From NCBI RefSeq assembly GCF_030272615.1, contig NW_026729197.1:1-64000 (forward strand): a DNA stretch of 64,000 bases. Reading direction: 5' to 3'. This DNA comes from Cryptomeria japonica. Lineage: Eukaryota > Streptophyta > Pinopsida > Cupressales > Cupressaceae. Under the pieces are notes generated by a model. That model saw only the letters and a program-made list of their open reading frames with translations, was not told the DNA's origin and did no database searches. Shown in pieces: positions 16,148 through 30,000 of the stretch. Within the stretch, counting starts at the first letter, position 1, and each line of letters starts with the position of its first letter. The position numbers and the translations under genes are program-made.

Positions 16148-19100
16148 AGTTTTTCGCCGGGCGTCGCAATGCTATTTGAATAAACCTTTTGCCCGTTTGC
16201 GTTCTCGTCGGGGCCGGGCCGGGCCGGGGTGCGCTGCCCGCACTACCGCGCGCGCGGGGGCGACACCGAGCGCGCACCCGAGGCGCCCCGAGCACACAGG
16301 CCACGGTGCAACCCGGGCGTTGTGCGCGCACCCCGGTGCGCCCGAGGTGCTGCGCGCGCACCCAGGTGAAATCGGTGTGCACCTCGGCCAGTGCGCGCTC
16401 GGTCGAGTCGCGCACGTTGGCCAAGGTGCACGGTGATGTTTCTTACTCTAAGGTTCCGCACCAGACGCCCGGGACAGGTGAGCGAAGCTGGGCGGGGCCG
16501 GGTGCGCGGCCGGGGCAGGTGCACGCAGCTGGAGAGAGCTTTGGAGCACACTTCGGAGCGCACCAATGATGCGCTCCATTCAAAAGTTTCCTGAAAAGGC
16601 AAAAAAAGTTGAGATTATAGAATTTCCCACTTGAGAGATTGTAAAAAAAAAAAATTTAAAATGAAGGAAACGCGGGTGCCAAGGTGTGCGCAGCCCAGCC
16701 AAGGTGTGCGCACCAAGGCGCCCACCCTGGCGAAGGTGCACGCAAGGTGCGCACCCGAGGCAAACCGGACAATTAACCCAACTTTCGACTTCGCGCGCAC
16801 CTTGGAGCGCACTTCGGAGCGCTCCTTGGTGCGCACCAATCTTGGGCACCTCGGAGTGCACCATGGCGCCCACCAAGGTGCGCACCCGGGGCAAACCGAG
16901 CTCCGACTTCGTGCGCACCTTGGAGCGCACGAAAGGTGCGCACCATGGCGCCCACCAAGGTGCGCAGCCCAGCCAAGGCGTGCGCATCAAGGTGCGCACC
17001 CTGGCGAAGGTGCGCACCCGGGGCAAACCGAGCTCCGACTTCGTGCGCACCTTGGAGCGCACAAAAGGTGCGCAACCCAGCCAAGGTGTGCGCACCCCGG
17101 TCAAACCGAGCTCCGAATCGTGCGCACCAGAGGTGCACGCCATCGTGCGCACCTTGGAGCACACTTCGGAGCCCTCCTTGGTGCGCGCCGATGTTGCGCA
17201 CCTCGGAGCGCACCCGGGGAAAACAATGCAATTAACCCGACTTTCGACTTCGTGGGCACCTCGGAGCGCTCTCGGGTTCGCACCTCGGAGCACACCGAGG
17301 TGCGCACCTTTGATGCGCTGCCTTCACCAATTTCCAGAAAAGGCAAGAAAACATTGAGAAGGTGTGCGCACCGAGGTGCCCACCCTGGCGAAGGTGCACG
17401 CGAGGTGCGCACCCGGGGCAAACCGGGCTCCGACTTCGTGCACGCCGCACCTTGGAGCACACTTCGGAGCGCTCCTTGGTGCGCACCAGGGCGCGCAACC
17501 CAGCCGAGGTGCCCACCCCGGCGAAGGTGCACGCGAGGTGCGCACCCGGGGCAAACCGGGCTCCGACTTCGTGCACGCCATGGTGCCCACCGCGGCGAAG
17601 GTGCACGCGAGGTGCGCACCCGGGGCAAACCGGGCTCCGACTTCGTGCACGCCGCACCTTGGAGCACACTTCGGAGCGCTCCTTGGTGCGCACCATGGTG
17701 CCCACCAGGGCGCGCAACCCCGCCGAAGGTGCACGCGAGGTGCGCACCCGGGGCAAACCGGGCTCCGACTTCGTGCACGCCGCACCTTGGAGCACACTTC
17801 GGAGCGCTCCTTGGTGCGCACCATGGTGCCCACCAGGGCGCGCAACCCCGCCGAAGGTGCACGCGAGGTGCGCACCCGGGGCAAACCGGGCTCCGACTTC
17901 GTGCACGCCATGGTGCGCACCGCGGCGAAGGTGCGCACCCGGGGCAAACCGGGCTCCGACTTCGTGCACGCCGCACCTTGGAGCACACTTCGGAGCGCTC
18001 CTTGGTGCGCACCAGGGCGCGCAACCCAGCCGAGGTGCCCACCCCGGCGAAGGTGCACGCGAGGTGCGTACCCGGGGCAAACCGGGCTCCGACTTCGTGC
18101 ACGCCGCACCTTGGAGCACACTTCGGAGCGCTCCTTGGTGCGCACCATGGTGCCCACCAGGCCGCGCAACCCAGCCAAGGTGTGCGCACCAAGGTGCACG
18201 CGAGGTGCGCACCCGGGGCAAACCGGGGTCCGACTTCGTGCACGCCGCACCTTGGAGCACACATCGGGGCGCTCCCGGGTTCGCACCGGCGTTGCGCACC
18301 GTGGTGGGCACCTCGGAGCACACCAAGGTGGGCAGCGAGGTGCGCACCTTTGATGCGATGCCTTCACTAATTTCCATAAAAGGCAAAAAAAAAACGAGAT
18401 TTTAAAATTTCCGTTTTGAAAGATAGTGAGAAAAAGGGAATGCTGGTGCCATCTTGAGCCCGCCCTGGTGCGCAGCCCAGCCAAGGTGTGCGCACCAAGG
18501 TGCCCACCCTGGCGAAGGTGCGCGCCCGGGCAATTAACCCAACTTCCAACTTCGCGCGCGCCAGGGTGGGAGCGCACCCAACAACCGGGCCTGGGAAGAG
18601 CCAATGCGAGAAACCCCACCAAACGCTCTGACAAAAAAAGAGGGGGCGCTCCAGTAACCCCGCTTCGGAGCGCACCCTGGGCAAACCCAGCCAAGGTGCC
18701 CACCCCGGCCAAGGTGCAGGCGAGGTGCGCACCCGGGGCAAACCGGGCTCCGACAACGTGCACGCCGCACCTTGGAGCACACTTCGTAGCGCTCCCGGGT
18801 GCGCACCTCAGAGCACACCAAGGTGGGCAGCGAGGTGCGCACCTTTGATGCGCTGCCTTCACTAATTTCCAGAAAAGGCAAAAAAAAAAGGAGATTTTAA
18901 AATTTCCGTTTTGAAAGATAGTGAAAAAAACGGAACGCGCGTGCCATCTTGAGCCCGCCCTGGTGCGCAGCCCAGGTAAGGTGCCCACCCTGGCAAAGGT
19001 GCGCACCCGGGCAATTAACCCTACTTCCGACTTCGTGCGCGCCAGGGTGGCAACCGGGCCTCGGAAGAGCCAATGCGAGAAACCCCACCAAACGCTCCGA

Positions 19101-22100
19101 CAAAAAAAGAGGCGGCGCTCCAATAACCCCGCTTCGGAGCGCAGCCGGGGCAAACCCAGCCAAGGTGCCCACCCCGACGAAGGTGCACGCGAGGTGCGCA
19201 CCCGGGGCAAACCGGGCTCCGACAACGTGCACGCAGCACCTTGGAGCACACTTCGAAGCACTCCCGGGTGCCCACCGGCGTTGCGCACCGTGGTGGGCAG
19301 CGAGGTGCGCACCTTTGATGCGCTGCCTTCACTAATTTCCAGAAAAAGGCAAAAAAAAATGAGATTTTAAAATTTCCGTTTTGAAAGATAGTGAAAAAAA
19401 AGGAACGCGGGTGCCATCTTGAGCCCGCCCTGGTGCGCAGCCCAGGCAAGGCATGCGCACCAAGGTGCCCACCCGAGGTGCACACCCGGGGCAAACCGGG
19501 CTCCGACTTCGTGCAGGCCGCACCTTGGAGCACACTTCGGAGCGCTCCTTGGTGCGCACCATGGTGCCCACCAGGGCGCGCAACCCAGCCAAGGTCTGCA
19601 CACTAAGGTGCCCACCCCGGCGAAGGTGCACGCGAGGTGCGCACCCGGGGCAAACCGGGCTCCGACTTCGTGCACGCCATGGTGCCCACCGCGGCGAAGG
19701 TGCACGCGAGGTGCGCACCCGGGGCAAACCGGGCTCCGACTTCGTGCACGCCGCACCTTGGAGCACACTTCGGAGCGCTCCTTGGTGCGCACCATGGTGC
19801 CCACCAGGGCGCGCAACCCAGCCAAGGTGTGCGCACCAAGGTGCACGCGAGGTGCGCACCCGGGGCAAACCGGGGTCCGACTTCGTGCACGCCGCACCTT
19901 GGAGCACACATCGGAGCGCTCCCAGGTTCGCACCAGCGTTGCGCACCTTTGATGCGCTGCCTTCACTAATTTCCAGAAAAGGCAAAAAAAAACGATATTT
20001 TAAAATTTCCGTTCTGAAAGATAGTGAAAAAAACGGAACGCGGGTGCCATCTTGAGCCCTTCCTGGTGCGCAGCCCAGGCAAGTTGTGCGCACCAAGGTG
20101 CCCACCCTGGCGGAGGTGCGCGCCCGGGGCAAACCGGGCTCCGACTTCGTGCACTGCATGGTGCCCACCAAGGCGCGCAACCCAGCCAAGGTGCCCACCG
20201 CAGCGAAGGTGCACGCGAGGTGCACACCCGGGGCAAACCGGGCTCCGACTTCGTGCACGCCGCACCTTGGAGCACACTTCAGAGCGCTCCTTGGTGCGCA
20301 CCAGGGCGCGCAACCCAGCCGAGGTGCCCACCCCGGCGAAGGTGCACGCGAGGTGCGCACCCGGGGCAAACCGGGCTCCGACTTCGTGCACGCCATGGTG
20401 CCCACCGCGGCGAAGGTGCGCACCCGGGGCAAACCGGGCTCCGACTTCGTGCACGCCGCACCTTGGAGCACACTTCGGAGCGCTCCTTGGTGCGCACCAT
20501 GGTGCCCACCAGGCCGCGCAACCCAGCCAAGGTGTGCGCACCAAGGTGCACGCGAGGTGCGCACCCGGGGCAAACCGGGGTCCGACTTCGTGCACGCCGC
20601 ACCTTGGAGCACACATCGGGGCGCTCCCGGGTTCGCACCGGCGTTGCGCACCGTGGTGGGCACCTCGGAGCACACCAAGGTGGGCAGCGAGGTGCGCACC
20701 TTTGATGCGATGCCTTCACTAATTTCCATAAAAGGCAAAAAAAAAACGAGATTTTAAAATTTCCGTTTTGAAAGATAGTGAGAAAAAGGGAATGCTGGTG
20801 CCATCTTGAGCCCGCCCTGGTGCGCAGCCCAGCCAAGGTTTGCGCACCAAGGTGCCCACCCTGGCGAAGGTGCGCGCCCGGGCAATTAACCCAACTTCCA
20901 ACTTCGCGCGCGCCAGGGTGGGAGCGCACCCAACAACCGGGCCTGGGAAGAGCCAATGCGAGAAACCCCACCAAACTCTCTGACAAAAAAAGAGGGGGCG
21001 CTCCAGTAACCCCGCTTCGGAGCGCACCCTGGGCAAACCCAGCCAAGGTGCCCACCCCGGCCAAGGTGCAGGCGAGGTGCGCACCCGGGGCAAACCGGGC
21101 TCCGACAACGTGCACGCCGCACCTTGGAGCACACTTCGTAGCGCTCCCGGGTGCGCACCTCAGAGCACACCAAGGTGGGCAGCGAGGTGCGCACCTTTGA
21201 TGCGCTGCCTTCACTAATTTCCAGAAAAGGCAAAAAAAAAAGGAGATTTTAAAATTTCCGTTTTGAAAGATAGTGAAAAAAACGGAACGCGCGTGCCATC
21301 TTGAGCCCGCCCTGGTGCGCAGCCCAGGTAAGGTGCCACCCTGGCAAAGGTGCGCACCCGGGCAATTAACCCTACTTCCGACTTCGTGCGCGCCAGGGTG
21401 GCAACCGGGCCTCGGAAGAGCCAATGCGAGAAACCCCACCAAACGCTCCGACAAAAAAAGAGGCGGCGCTCCAATAACCCCGCTTCGGAGCGCAGCCGGG
21501 GCAAACCAAGCCAAGGTGCCCACCCCGACGAAGGTGCACGCGAGGTGCGCACCCGGGGCAAACCGGGCTCCGACAACGTGCACGCAGCACCTTGGAGCAC
21601 ACTTCGAAGCACTCCCGGGTGCCCACCGGCGTTGCGCACCGTGGTGGGCAGCGAGGTGCGCACCTTTGATGCGCTGCCTTCACTAATTTCCAGAAAAAGG
21701 CAAAAAAAAATGAGATTTTAAAATTTCCGTTTTGAAAGATAGTGAAAAAAAAGGAACGCGGGTGCCATCTTGAGCCCGCCCTGGTGCGCAGCCCAGGCAA
21801 GGCATGCGCACCAAGGTGCCCACCCGAGGTGCACACCCGGGGCAAACCGGGCTCCGACTTCGTGCAGGCCGCACCTTGGAGCACACTTCGGAGCGCTCCT
21901 TGGTGCGCACCATGGTGCCCACCAGGGCGCACCCGAGGCAAACCGGGCTCCGACTTCGTGCACGCCGCACCTTGGAGCACACATCGGAGCGCTCCCAGGT
22001 TCGCACCAGCGTTGCGCACCTTTGATGCGCTGCCTTCACTAATTTCCAGAAAAGGCAAAAAAAAACGATATTTTAAAATTTCCGTTCTGAAAGATAGTGA

Positions 22101-23946
22101 AAAAAACGGAACGCGGGTGCCATCTTGAGCCCTTCCTGATGCGCAGCCCAGGCAAGTTGTGCGCACCAAGGTGCCCACCCTGGCGGAGGTGCGCGCCCGG
22201 GGCAAACCGGGCTCCGACTTCGTGCACTGCATGGTGCCCACCAAGGCGCGCAACCCAGCCAAGGTGCCCACCGCAGCGAAGGTGCACGCGAGGTGCGCAC
22301 CCGAGGTGCACACCCGGGGCAAACCGGGCTCCGACTTCGTGCACGCCGCACCTTGGAGCACACTTCAGAGCGCTCCTTGGTACGCACCAGGGCGCGCAAC
22401 CCAGCCAAGGTGCTCACCCCGGCGAAGGTGCACGCGAGGTGCGCACCCGGGGCAAACCGGGCTCGGACTTCGTGCACGCCGCACCTTGGAGCACACATCG
22501 GAGCGCTCCCGGGTTCGCACCAGCATTGCGCACCTTTGATGCGCTGCCTTCACTAATTTCCAGAAAAGGCAAAAAAAAGAAAAAAATGAGATTTTAAAAT
22601 TTCCGTTTTGAAAGATAGTGAAAAAAACGGAACGCGGGTGCCATCTTGAGCCCGCCCTGGTGTGCAGCCCAGGCAAGTTGTGCGCACCAAGGCACCCACC
22701 CTGGCCAAGGTGGGTCACGGGGTGGGTCCTAGGGTGGGTAACGGGGTGGGTACTAAGGTGCGTGCCAAGGTGGGTCATAGGGTGGGTGCCAAGGTGGGCA
22801 CCAGGGTGGGTGTGCACCAACCCTAGCCAGGGTAGGTCACGGGGTGGTTGTCGGGGTGGGCGTCAAGGAGCCAAGGTGGGTGGCAAGTAGCCAAGTTGCG
22901 TGCCAAGGTGGGTGTCGGGGTGGGTGCCAAGGATCCAAGGTGGGTGCCAAGGAACCAAGGTGGGTGTCTGGGTGGGTGCCGAGGTGGGAGCCAGGGTGGG
23001 TCCCAAGGTGAGTGCAAAGGTGGGTGCCAGGGTCAAGGTGAGTGCCAATGTGGGTTCCAAGGTGCCAGGGTCAGGGTGAGTGCCAATGTGGGTTCAAAGG
23101 TGCTAAGTTGGGTGCGAGGTTGGGTGCGAGGGTGGGTGGGTGCCAAGGTGTGCTAGGTGGAAGCCCGGGTGGGTCGGCATCCCATGGGTGTCGAGTTGGG
23201 TGCCTGATGGGTGCTTCTTGTCAAGTTTTAGTCGTCGGGACTCATTTCGAGCCTTAGAGGTCGTTTCTTGTCCGGTTGCCCTGTCTTCGACCTGGGAACC
23301 CAATTTTGGTCCTCGGGTCCCATTTTTTTTTGTCTCGCATCCCACTTTTGGCCTGTGGCCTTTTCGGGGTCGATTCTCGTTTTGGGCATCAGAGCATGTT
23401 TCTTCTCCTAAAACCCAATATTTGTTTATTAAGTCTCGGAACACATTTTTGTTCTCGTGGACCCATCATGGGTCTTGGAACGCATTTGTGGTCCTTGGGT
23501 CCCATTTTGCATCCCGAAACTTGTGTTTTGGTGCTTGATCCCTATTTTGGGTGCCCACCTTGCACCAAGTGCGCACCCGGGGCAAACCGAGCGCCTTGGT
23601 GCACCGGGGCAAGATCGAGCGTGCACCCGAGGCGCCCCGAACATGCACCAAGGTGCACTCGGCCCACATGTGAGCGCAGGTCGTTGCGCCCGAGGTGGTG
23701 TGTGGGCACCGCGTTGCAGACGGGACACTGCACGCACACGACGCCCCCTCCAGGTGCACGCACGTAGGCCGGGCCGGGTGCACACCCGACGCCCTAGCAA
23801 GGTGCGCGCACCCGGGCAGGGCTCACACTTGGCGAACGGGGCGCACTTCGCGAGGGAGGGTGTGCACCTCGACGGGGGTGGGTGGCCGGGGTGGATTCGC
23901 ACGTGGGTCGCGGTTTGCTAAGTACACACTGCGACAAGCTCATAAC

Positions 23947-24065
23947 GGGTGCGATCATACCAGCGTTAGTGCACCGGATCCCATCAGAACTCCGCAGTTA
24001 AGCGCGCTTGGGCCGGAGTAGTACTGGGATGGGTGACCTCCCGGGAAGTCCCGGTGTTGCACCCT
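23947..24065 (+). rRNA. 5S ribosomal RNA, unit 3
   Basis: Identical gene, 7923 bp after the unit 2 copy. Confidence 0.97.
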
Positions 24066-24070
24066 TTTTT
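24065..24070 (+). terminator. Pol III T6 terminator, unit 3
   Basis: T6 adjoining the 5S 3' end. Confidence 0.87.
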
Positions 24071-27000
24071 AGTTTTTCGCCGGGCGTCGCAATGCTATTT
24101 GAATAAACCTTTTGCCCGTTTGCGTTCTCGTCGGGGCCGGGCCGGGCCGGGGTGCGCTGCCCGCACTACCGCGCGCGCGGGGGCGACACCGAGCGCGCAC
24201 CCGAGGCGCCCCGAGCACACAGGCCACGGTGCAACCCGGGCGTTGTGCGCGCACCCCGGTGCGCCCGAGGTGCTGCGCGCGCACCCAGGTGAAATCGGTG
24301 TGCACCTCGGCCAGTGCGCGCTCGGTCGAGTCGCGCACGTTGGCCAAGGTGCACGGTGATGTTTCTTACTCTAAGGTTCCGCACCAGACGCCCGGGACAG
24401 GTGAGCGAAGCTGGGCGGGGCCGGGTGCGCGGCCGGGGCAGGTGCACGCAGCTGGAGAGAGCTTTGGAGCACACTTCGGAGCGCACCAATGATGCGCTCC
24501 ATTCAAAAGTTTCCTGAAAAGGCAAAAAAAGTTGAGATTATAGAATTTCCCACTTGAGAGATTGTAAAAAAAAAAAATTTAAAATGAAGGAAACGCGGGT
24601 GCCAAGGTGTGCGCAGCCCAGCCAAGGTGTGCGCACCAAGGCGCCCACCCTGGCGAAGGTGCACGCAAGGTGCGCACCCGAGGCAAACCGGACAATTAAC
24701 CCAACTTTCGACTTCGCGCGCACCTTGGAGCGCACTTCGGAGCGCTCCTTGGTGCGCACCAATCTTGGGCACCTCGGAGTGCACCATGGCGCCCACCAAG
24801 GTGCGCACCCGGGGCAAACCGAGCTCCGACTTCGTGCGCACCTTGGAGCGCACGAAAGGTGCGCACCATGGCGCCCACCAAGGTGCGCAGCCCAGCCAAG
24901 GCGTGCGCATCAAGGTGCGCACCCTGGCGAAGGTGCGCACCCGGGGCAAACCGAGCTCCGACTTCGTGCGCACCTTGGAGCGCACAAAAGGTGCGCAACC
25001 CAGCCAAGGTGTGCGCACCCCGGTCAAACCGAGCTCCGAATCGTGCGCACCAGAGGTGCACGCCATCGTGCGCACCTTGGAGCACACTTCGGAGCCCTCC
25101 TTGGTGCGCGCCGATGTTGCGCACCTCGGAGCGCACCCGGGGAAAACAATGCAATTAACCCGACTTTCGACTTCGTGGGCACCTCGGAGCGCTCTCGGGT
25201 TCGCACCTCGGAGCACACCGAGGTGCGCACCTTTGATGCGCTGCCTTCACCAATTTCCAGAAAAGGCAAGAAAACATTGAGAAGGTGTGCGCACCGAGGT
25301 GCCCACCCTGGCGAAGGTGCACGCGAGGTGCGCACCCGGGGCAAACCGGGCTCCGACTTCGTGCACGCCGCACCTTGGAGCACACTTCGGAGCGCTCCTT
25401 GGTGCGCACCAGGGCGCGCAACCCAGCCGAGGTGCCCACCCCGGCGAAGGTGCACGCGAGGTGCGCACCCGGGGCAAACCGGGCTCCGACTTCGTGCACG
25501 CCATGGTGCCCACCGCGGCGAAGGTGCACGCGAGGTGCGCACCCGGGGCAAACCGGGCTCCGACTTCGTGCACGCCGCACCTTGGAGCACACTTCGGAGC
25601 GCTCCTTGGTGCGCACCATGGTGCCCACCAGGGCGCGCAACCCCGCCGAAGGTGCACGCGAGGTGCGCACCCGGGGCAAACCGGGCTCCGACTTCGTGCA
25701 CGCCGCACCTTGGAGCACACTTCGGAGCGCTCCTTGGTGCGCACCATGGTGCCCACCAGGGCGCGCAACCCCGCCGAAGGTGCACGCGAGGTGCGCACCC
25801 GGGGCAAACCGGGCTCCGACTTCGTGCACGCCATGGTGCGCACCGCGGCGAAGGTGCGCACCCGGGGCAAACCGGGCTCCGACTTCGTGCACGCCGCACC
25901 TTGGAGCACACTTCGGAGCGCTCCTTGGTGCGCACCAGGGCGCGCAACCCAGCCGAGGTGCCCACCCCGGCGAAGGTGCACGCGAGGTGCGTACCCGGGG
26001 CAAACCGGGCTCCGACTTCGTGCACGCCGCACCTTGGAGCACACTTCGGAGCGCTCCTTGGTGCGCACCATGGTGCCCACCAGGCCGCGCAACCCAGCCA
26101 AGGTGTGCGCACCAAGGTGCACGCGAGGTGCGCACCCGGGGCAAACCGGGGTCCGACTTCGTGCACGCCGCACCTTGGAGCACACATCGGGGCGCTCCCG
26201 GGTTCGCACCGGCGTTGCGCACCGTGGTGGGCACCTCGGAGCACACCAAGGTGGGCAGCGAGGTGCGCACCTTTGATGCGATGCCTTCACTAATTTCCAT
26301 AAAAGGCAAAAAAAAAACGAGATTTTAAAATTTCCGTTTTGAAAGATAGTGAGAAAAAGGGAATGCTGGTGCCATCTTGAGCCCGCCCTGGTGCGCAGCC
26401 CAGCCAAGGTGTGCGCACCAAGGTGCCCACCCTGGCGAAGGTGCGCGCCCGGGCAATTAACCCAACTTCCAACTTCGCGCGCGCCAGGGTGGGAGCGCAC
26501 CCAACAACCGGGCCTGGGAAGAGCCAATGCGAGAAACCCCACCAAACGCTCTGACAAAAAAAGAGGGGGCGCTCCAGTAACCCCGCTTCGGAGCGCACCC
26601 TGGGCAAACCCAGCCAAGGTGCCCACCCCGGCCAAGGTGCAGGCGAGGTGCGCACCCGGGGCAAACCGGGCTCCGACAACGTGCACGCCGCACCTTGGAG
26701 CACACTTCGTAGCGCTCCCGGGTGCGCACCTCAGAGCACACCAAGGTGGGCAGCGAGGTGCGCACCTTTGATGCGCTGCCTTCACTAATTTCCAGAAAAG
26801 GCAAAAAAAAAAGGAGATTTTAAAATTTCCGTTTTGAAAGATAGTGAAAAAAACGGAACGCGCGTGCCATCTTGAGCCCGCCCTGGTGCGCAGCCCAGGT
26901 AAGGTGCCCACCCTGGCAAAGGTGCGCACCCGGGCAATTAACCCTACTTCCGACTTCGTGCGCGCCAGGGTGGCAACCGGGCCTCGGAAGAGCCAATGCG

Positions 27001-30000
27001 AGAAACCCCACCAAACGCTCCGACAAAAAAAGAGGCGGCGCTCCAATAACCCCGCTTCGGAGCGCAGCCGGGGCAAACCCAGCCAAGGTGCCCACCCCGA
27101 CGAAGGTGCACGCGAGGTGCGCACCCGGGGCAAACCGGGCTCCGACAACGTGCACGCAGCACCTTGGAGCACACTTCGAAGCACTCCCGGGTGCCCACCG
27201 GCGTTGCGCACCGTGGTGGGCAGCGAGGTGCGCACCTTTGATGCGCTGCCTTCACTAATTTCCAGAAAAAGGCAAAAAAAAATGAGATTTTAAAATTTCC
27301 GTTTTGAAAGATAGTGAAAAAAAAGGAACGCGGGTGCCATCTTGAGCCCGCCCTGGTGCGCAGCCCAGGCAAGGCATGCGCACCAAGGTGCCCACCCGAG
27401 GTGCACACCCGGGGCAAACCGGGCTCCGACTTCGTGCAGGCCGCACCTTGGAGCACACTTCGGAGCGCTCCTTGGTGCGCACCATGGTGCCCACCAGGGC
27501 GCGCAACCCAGCCAAGGTCTGCACACTAAGGTGCCCACCCCGGCGAAGGTGCACGCGAGGTGCGCACCCGGGGCAAACCGGGCTCCGACTTCGTGCACGC
27601 CATGGTGCCCACCGCGGCGAAGGTGCACGCGAGGTGCGCACCCGGGGCAAACCGGGCTCCGACTTCGTGCACGCCGCACCTTGGAGCACACTTCGGAGCG
27701 CTCCTTGGTGCGCACCATGGTGCCCACCAGGGCGCGCAACCCAGCCAAGGTGTGCGCACCAAGGTGCACGCGAGGTGCGCACCCGGGGCAAACCGGGGTC
27801 CGACTTCGTGCACGCCGCACCTTGGAGCACACATCGGAGCGCTCCCAGGTTCGCACCAGCGTTGCGCACCTTTGATGCGCTGCCTTCACTAATTTCCAGA
27901 AAAGGCAAAAAAAAACGATATTTTAAAATTTCCGTTCTGAAAGATAGTGAAAAAAACGGAACGCGGGTGCCATCTTGAGCCCTTCCTGGTGCGCAGCCCA
28001 GGCAAGTTGTGCGCACCAAGGTGCCCACCCTGGCGGAGGTGCGCGCCCGGGGCAAACCGGGCTCCGACTTCGTGCACTGCATGGTGCCCACCAAGGCGCG
28101 CAACCCAGCCAAGGTGCCCACCGCAGCGAAGGTGCACGCGAGGTGCACACCCGGGGCAAACCGGGCTCCGACTTCGTGCACAGCCGCACCTTGGAGCACA
28201 CTTCAGAGCGCTCCTTGGTGCGCACCAGGGCGCGCAACCCAGCCGAGGTGCCCACCCCGGCGAAGGTGCACGCGAGGTGCGCACCCGGGGCAAACCGGGC
28301 TCCGACTTCGTGCACGCCATGGTGCCCACCGCGGCGAAGGTGCGCACCCGGGGCAAACCGGGCTCCGACTTCGTGCACGCCGCACCTTGGAGCACACTTC
28401 GGAGCGCTCCTTGGTGCGCACCATGGTGCCCACCAGGCCGCGCAACCCAGCCAAGGTGTGCGCACCAAGGTGCACGCGAGGTGCGCACCCGGGGCAAACC
28501 GGGGTCCGACTTCGTGCACGCCGCACCTTGGAGCACACATCGGGGCGCTCCCGGGTTCGCACCGGCGTTGCGCACCGTGGTGGGCACCTCGGAGCACACC
28601 AAGGTGGGCAGCGAGGTGCGCACCTTTGATGCGATGCCTTCACTAATTTCCATAAAAGGCAAAAAAAAAACGAGATTTTAAAATTTCCGTTTTGAAAGAT
28701 AGTGAGAAAAAGGGAATGCTGGTGCCATCTTGAGCCCGCCCTGGTGCGCAGCCCAGCCAAGGTTTGCGCACCAAGGTGCCCACCCTGGCGAAGGTGCGCG
28801 CCCGGGCAATTAACCCAACTTCCAACTTCGCGCGCGCCAGGGTGGGAGCGCACCCAACAACCGGGCCTGGGAAGAGCCAATGCGAGAAACCCCACCAAAC
28901 TCTCTGACAAAAAAAGAGGGGGCGCTCCAGTAACCCCGCTTCGGAGCGCACCCTGGGCAAACCCAGCCAAGGTGCCCACCCCGGCCAAGGTGCAGGCGAG
29001 GTGCGCACCCGGGGCAAACCGGGCTCCGACAACGTGCACGCCGCACCTTGGAGCACACTTCGTAGCGCTCCCGGGTGCGCACCTCAGAGCACACCAAGGT
29101 GGGCAGCGAGGTGCGCACCTTTGATGCGCTGCCTTCACTAATTTCCAGAAAAGGCAAAAAAAAAAGGAGATTTTAAAATTTCCGTTTTGAAAGATAGTGA
29201 AAAAAACGGAACGCGCGTGCCATCTTGAGCCCGCCCTGGTGCGCAGCCCAGGTAAGGTGCCACCCTGGCAAAGGTGCGCACCCGGGCAATTAACCCTACT
29301 TCCGACTTCGTGCGCGCCAGGGTGGCAACCGGGCCTCGGAAGAGCCAATGCGAGAAACCCCACCAAACGCTCCGACAAAAAAAGAGGCGGCGCTCCAATA
29401 ACCCCGCTTCGGAGCGCAGCCGGGGCAAACCAAGCCAAGGTGCCCACCCCGACGAAGGTGCACGCGAGGTGCGCACCCGGGGCAAACCGGGCTCCGACAA
29501 CGTGCACGCAGCACCTTGGAGCACACTTCGAAGCACTCCCGGGTGCCCACCGGCGTTGCGCACCGTGGTGGGCAGCGAGGTGCGCACCTTTGATGCGCTG
29601 CCTTCACTAATTTCCAGAAAAAGGCAAAAAAAAATGAGATTTTAAAATTTCCGTTTTGAAAGATAGTGAAAAAAAAGGAACGCGGGTGCCATCTTGAGCC
29701 CGCCCTGGTGCGCAGCCCAGGCAAGGCATGCGCACCAAGGTGCCCACCCGAGGTGCACACCCGGGGCAAACCGGGCTCCGACTTCGTGCAGGCCGCACCT
29801 TGGAGCACACTTCGGAGCGCTCCTTGGTGCGCACCATGGTGCCCACCAGGGCGCACCCGAGGCAAACCGGGCTCCGACTTCGTGCACGCCGCACCTTGGA
29901 GCACACATCGGAGCGCTCCCAGGTTCGCACCAGCGTTGCGCACCTTTGATGCGCTGCCTTCACTAATTTCCAGAAAAGGCAAAAAAAAACGATATTTTAA

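Larger units (their letters stand above)
14770..22692 (+). repeat. 7.92-kb tandem unit 2 (7923 bp)
   Basis: Standard-length copy with the same order of parts as unit 1 but without the unit 1 indels. Used here as the reference for unit comparisons. Confidence 0.95.
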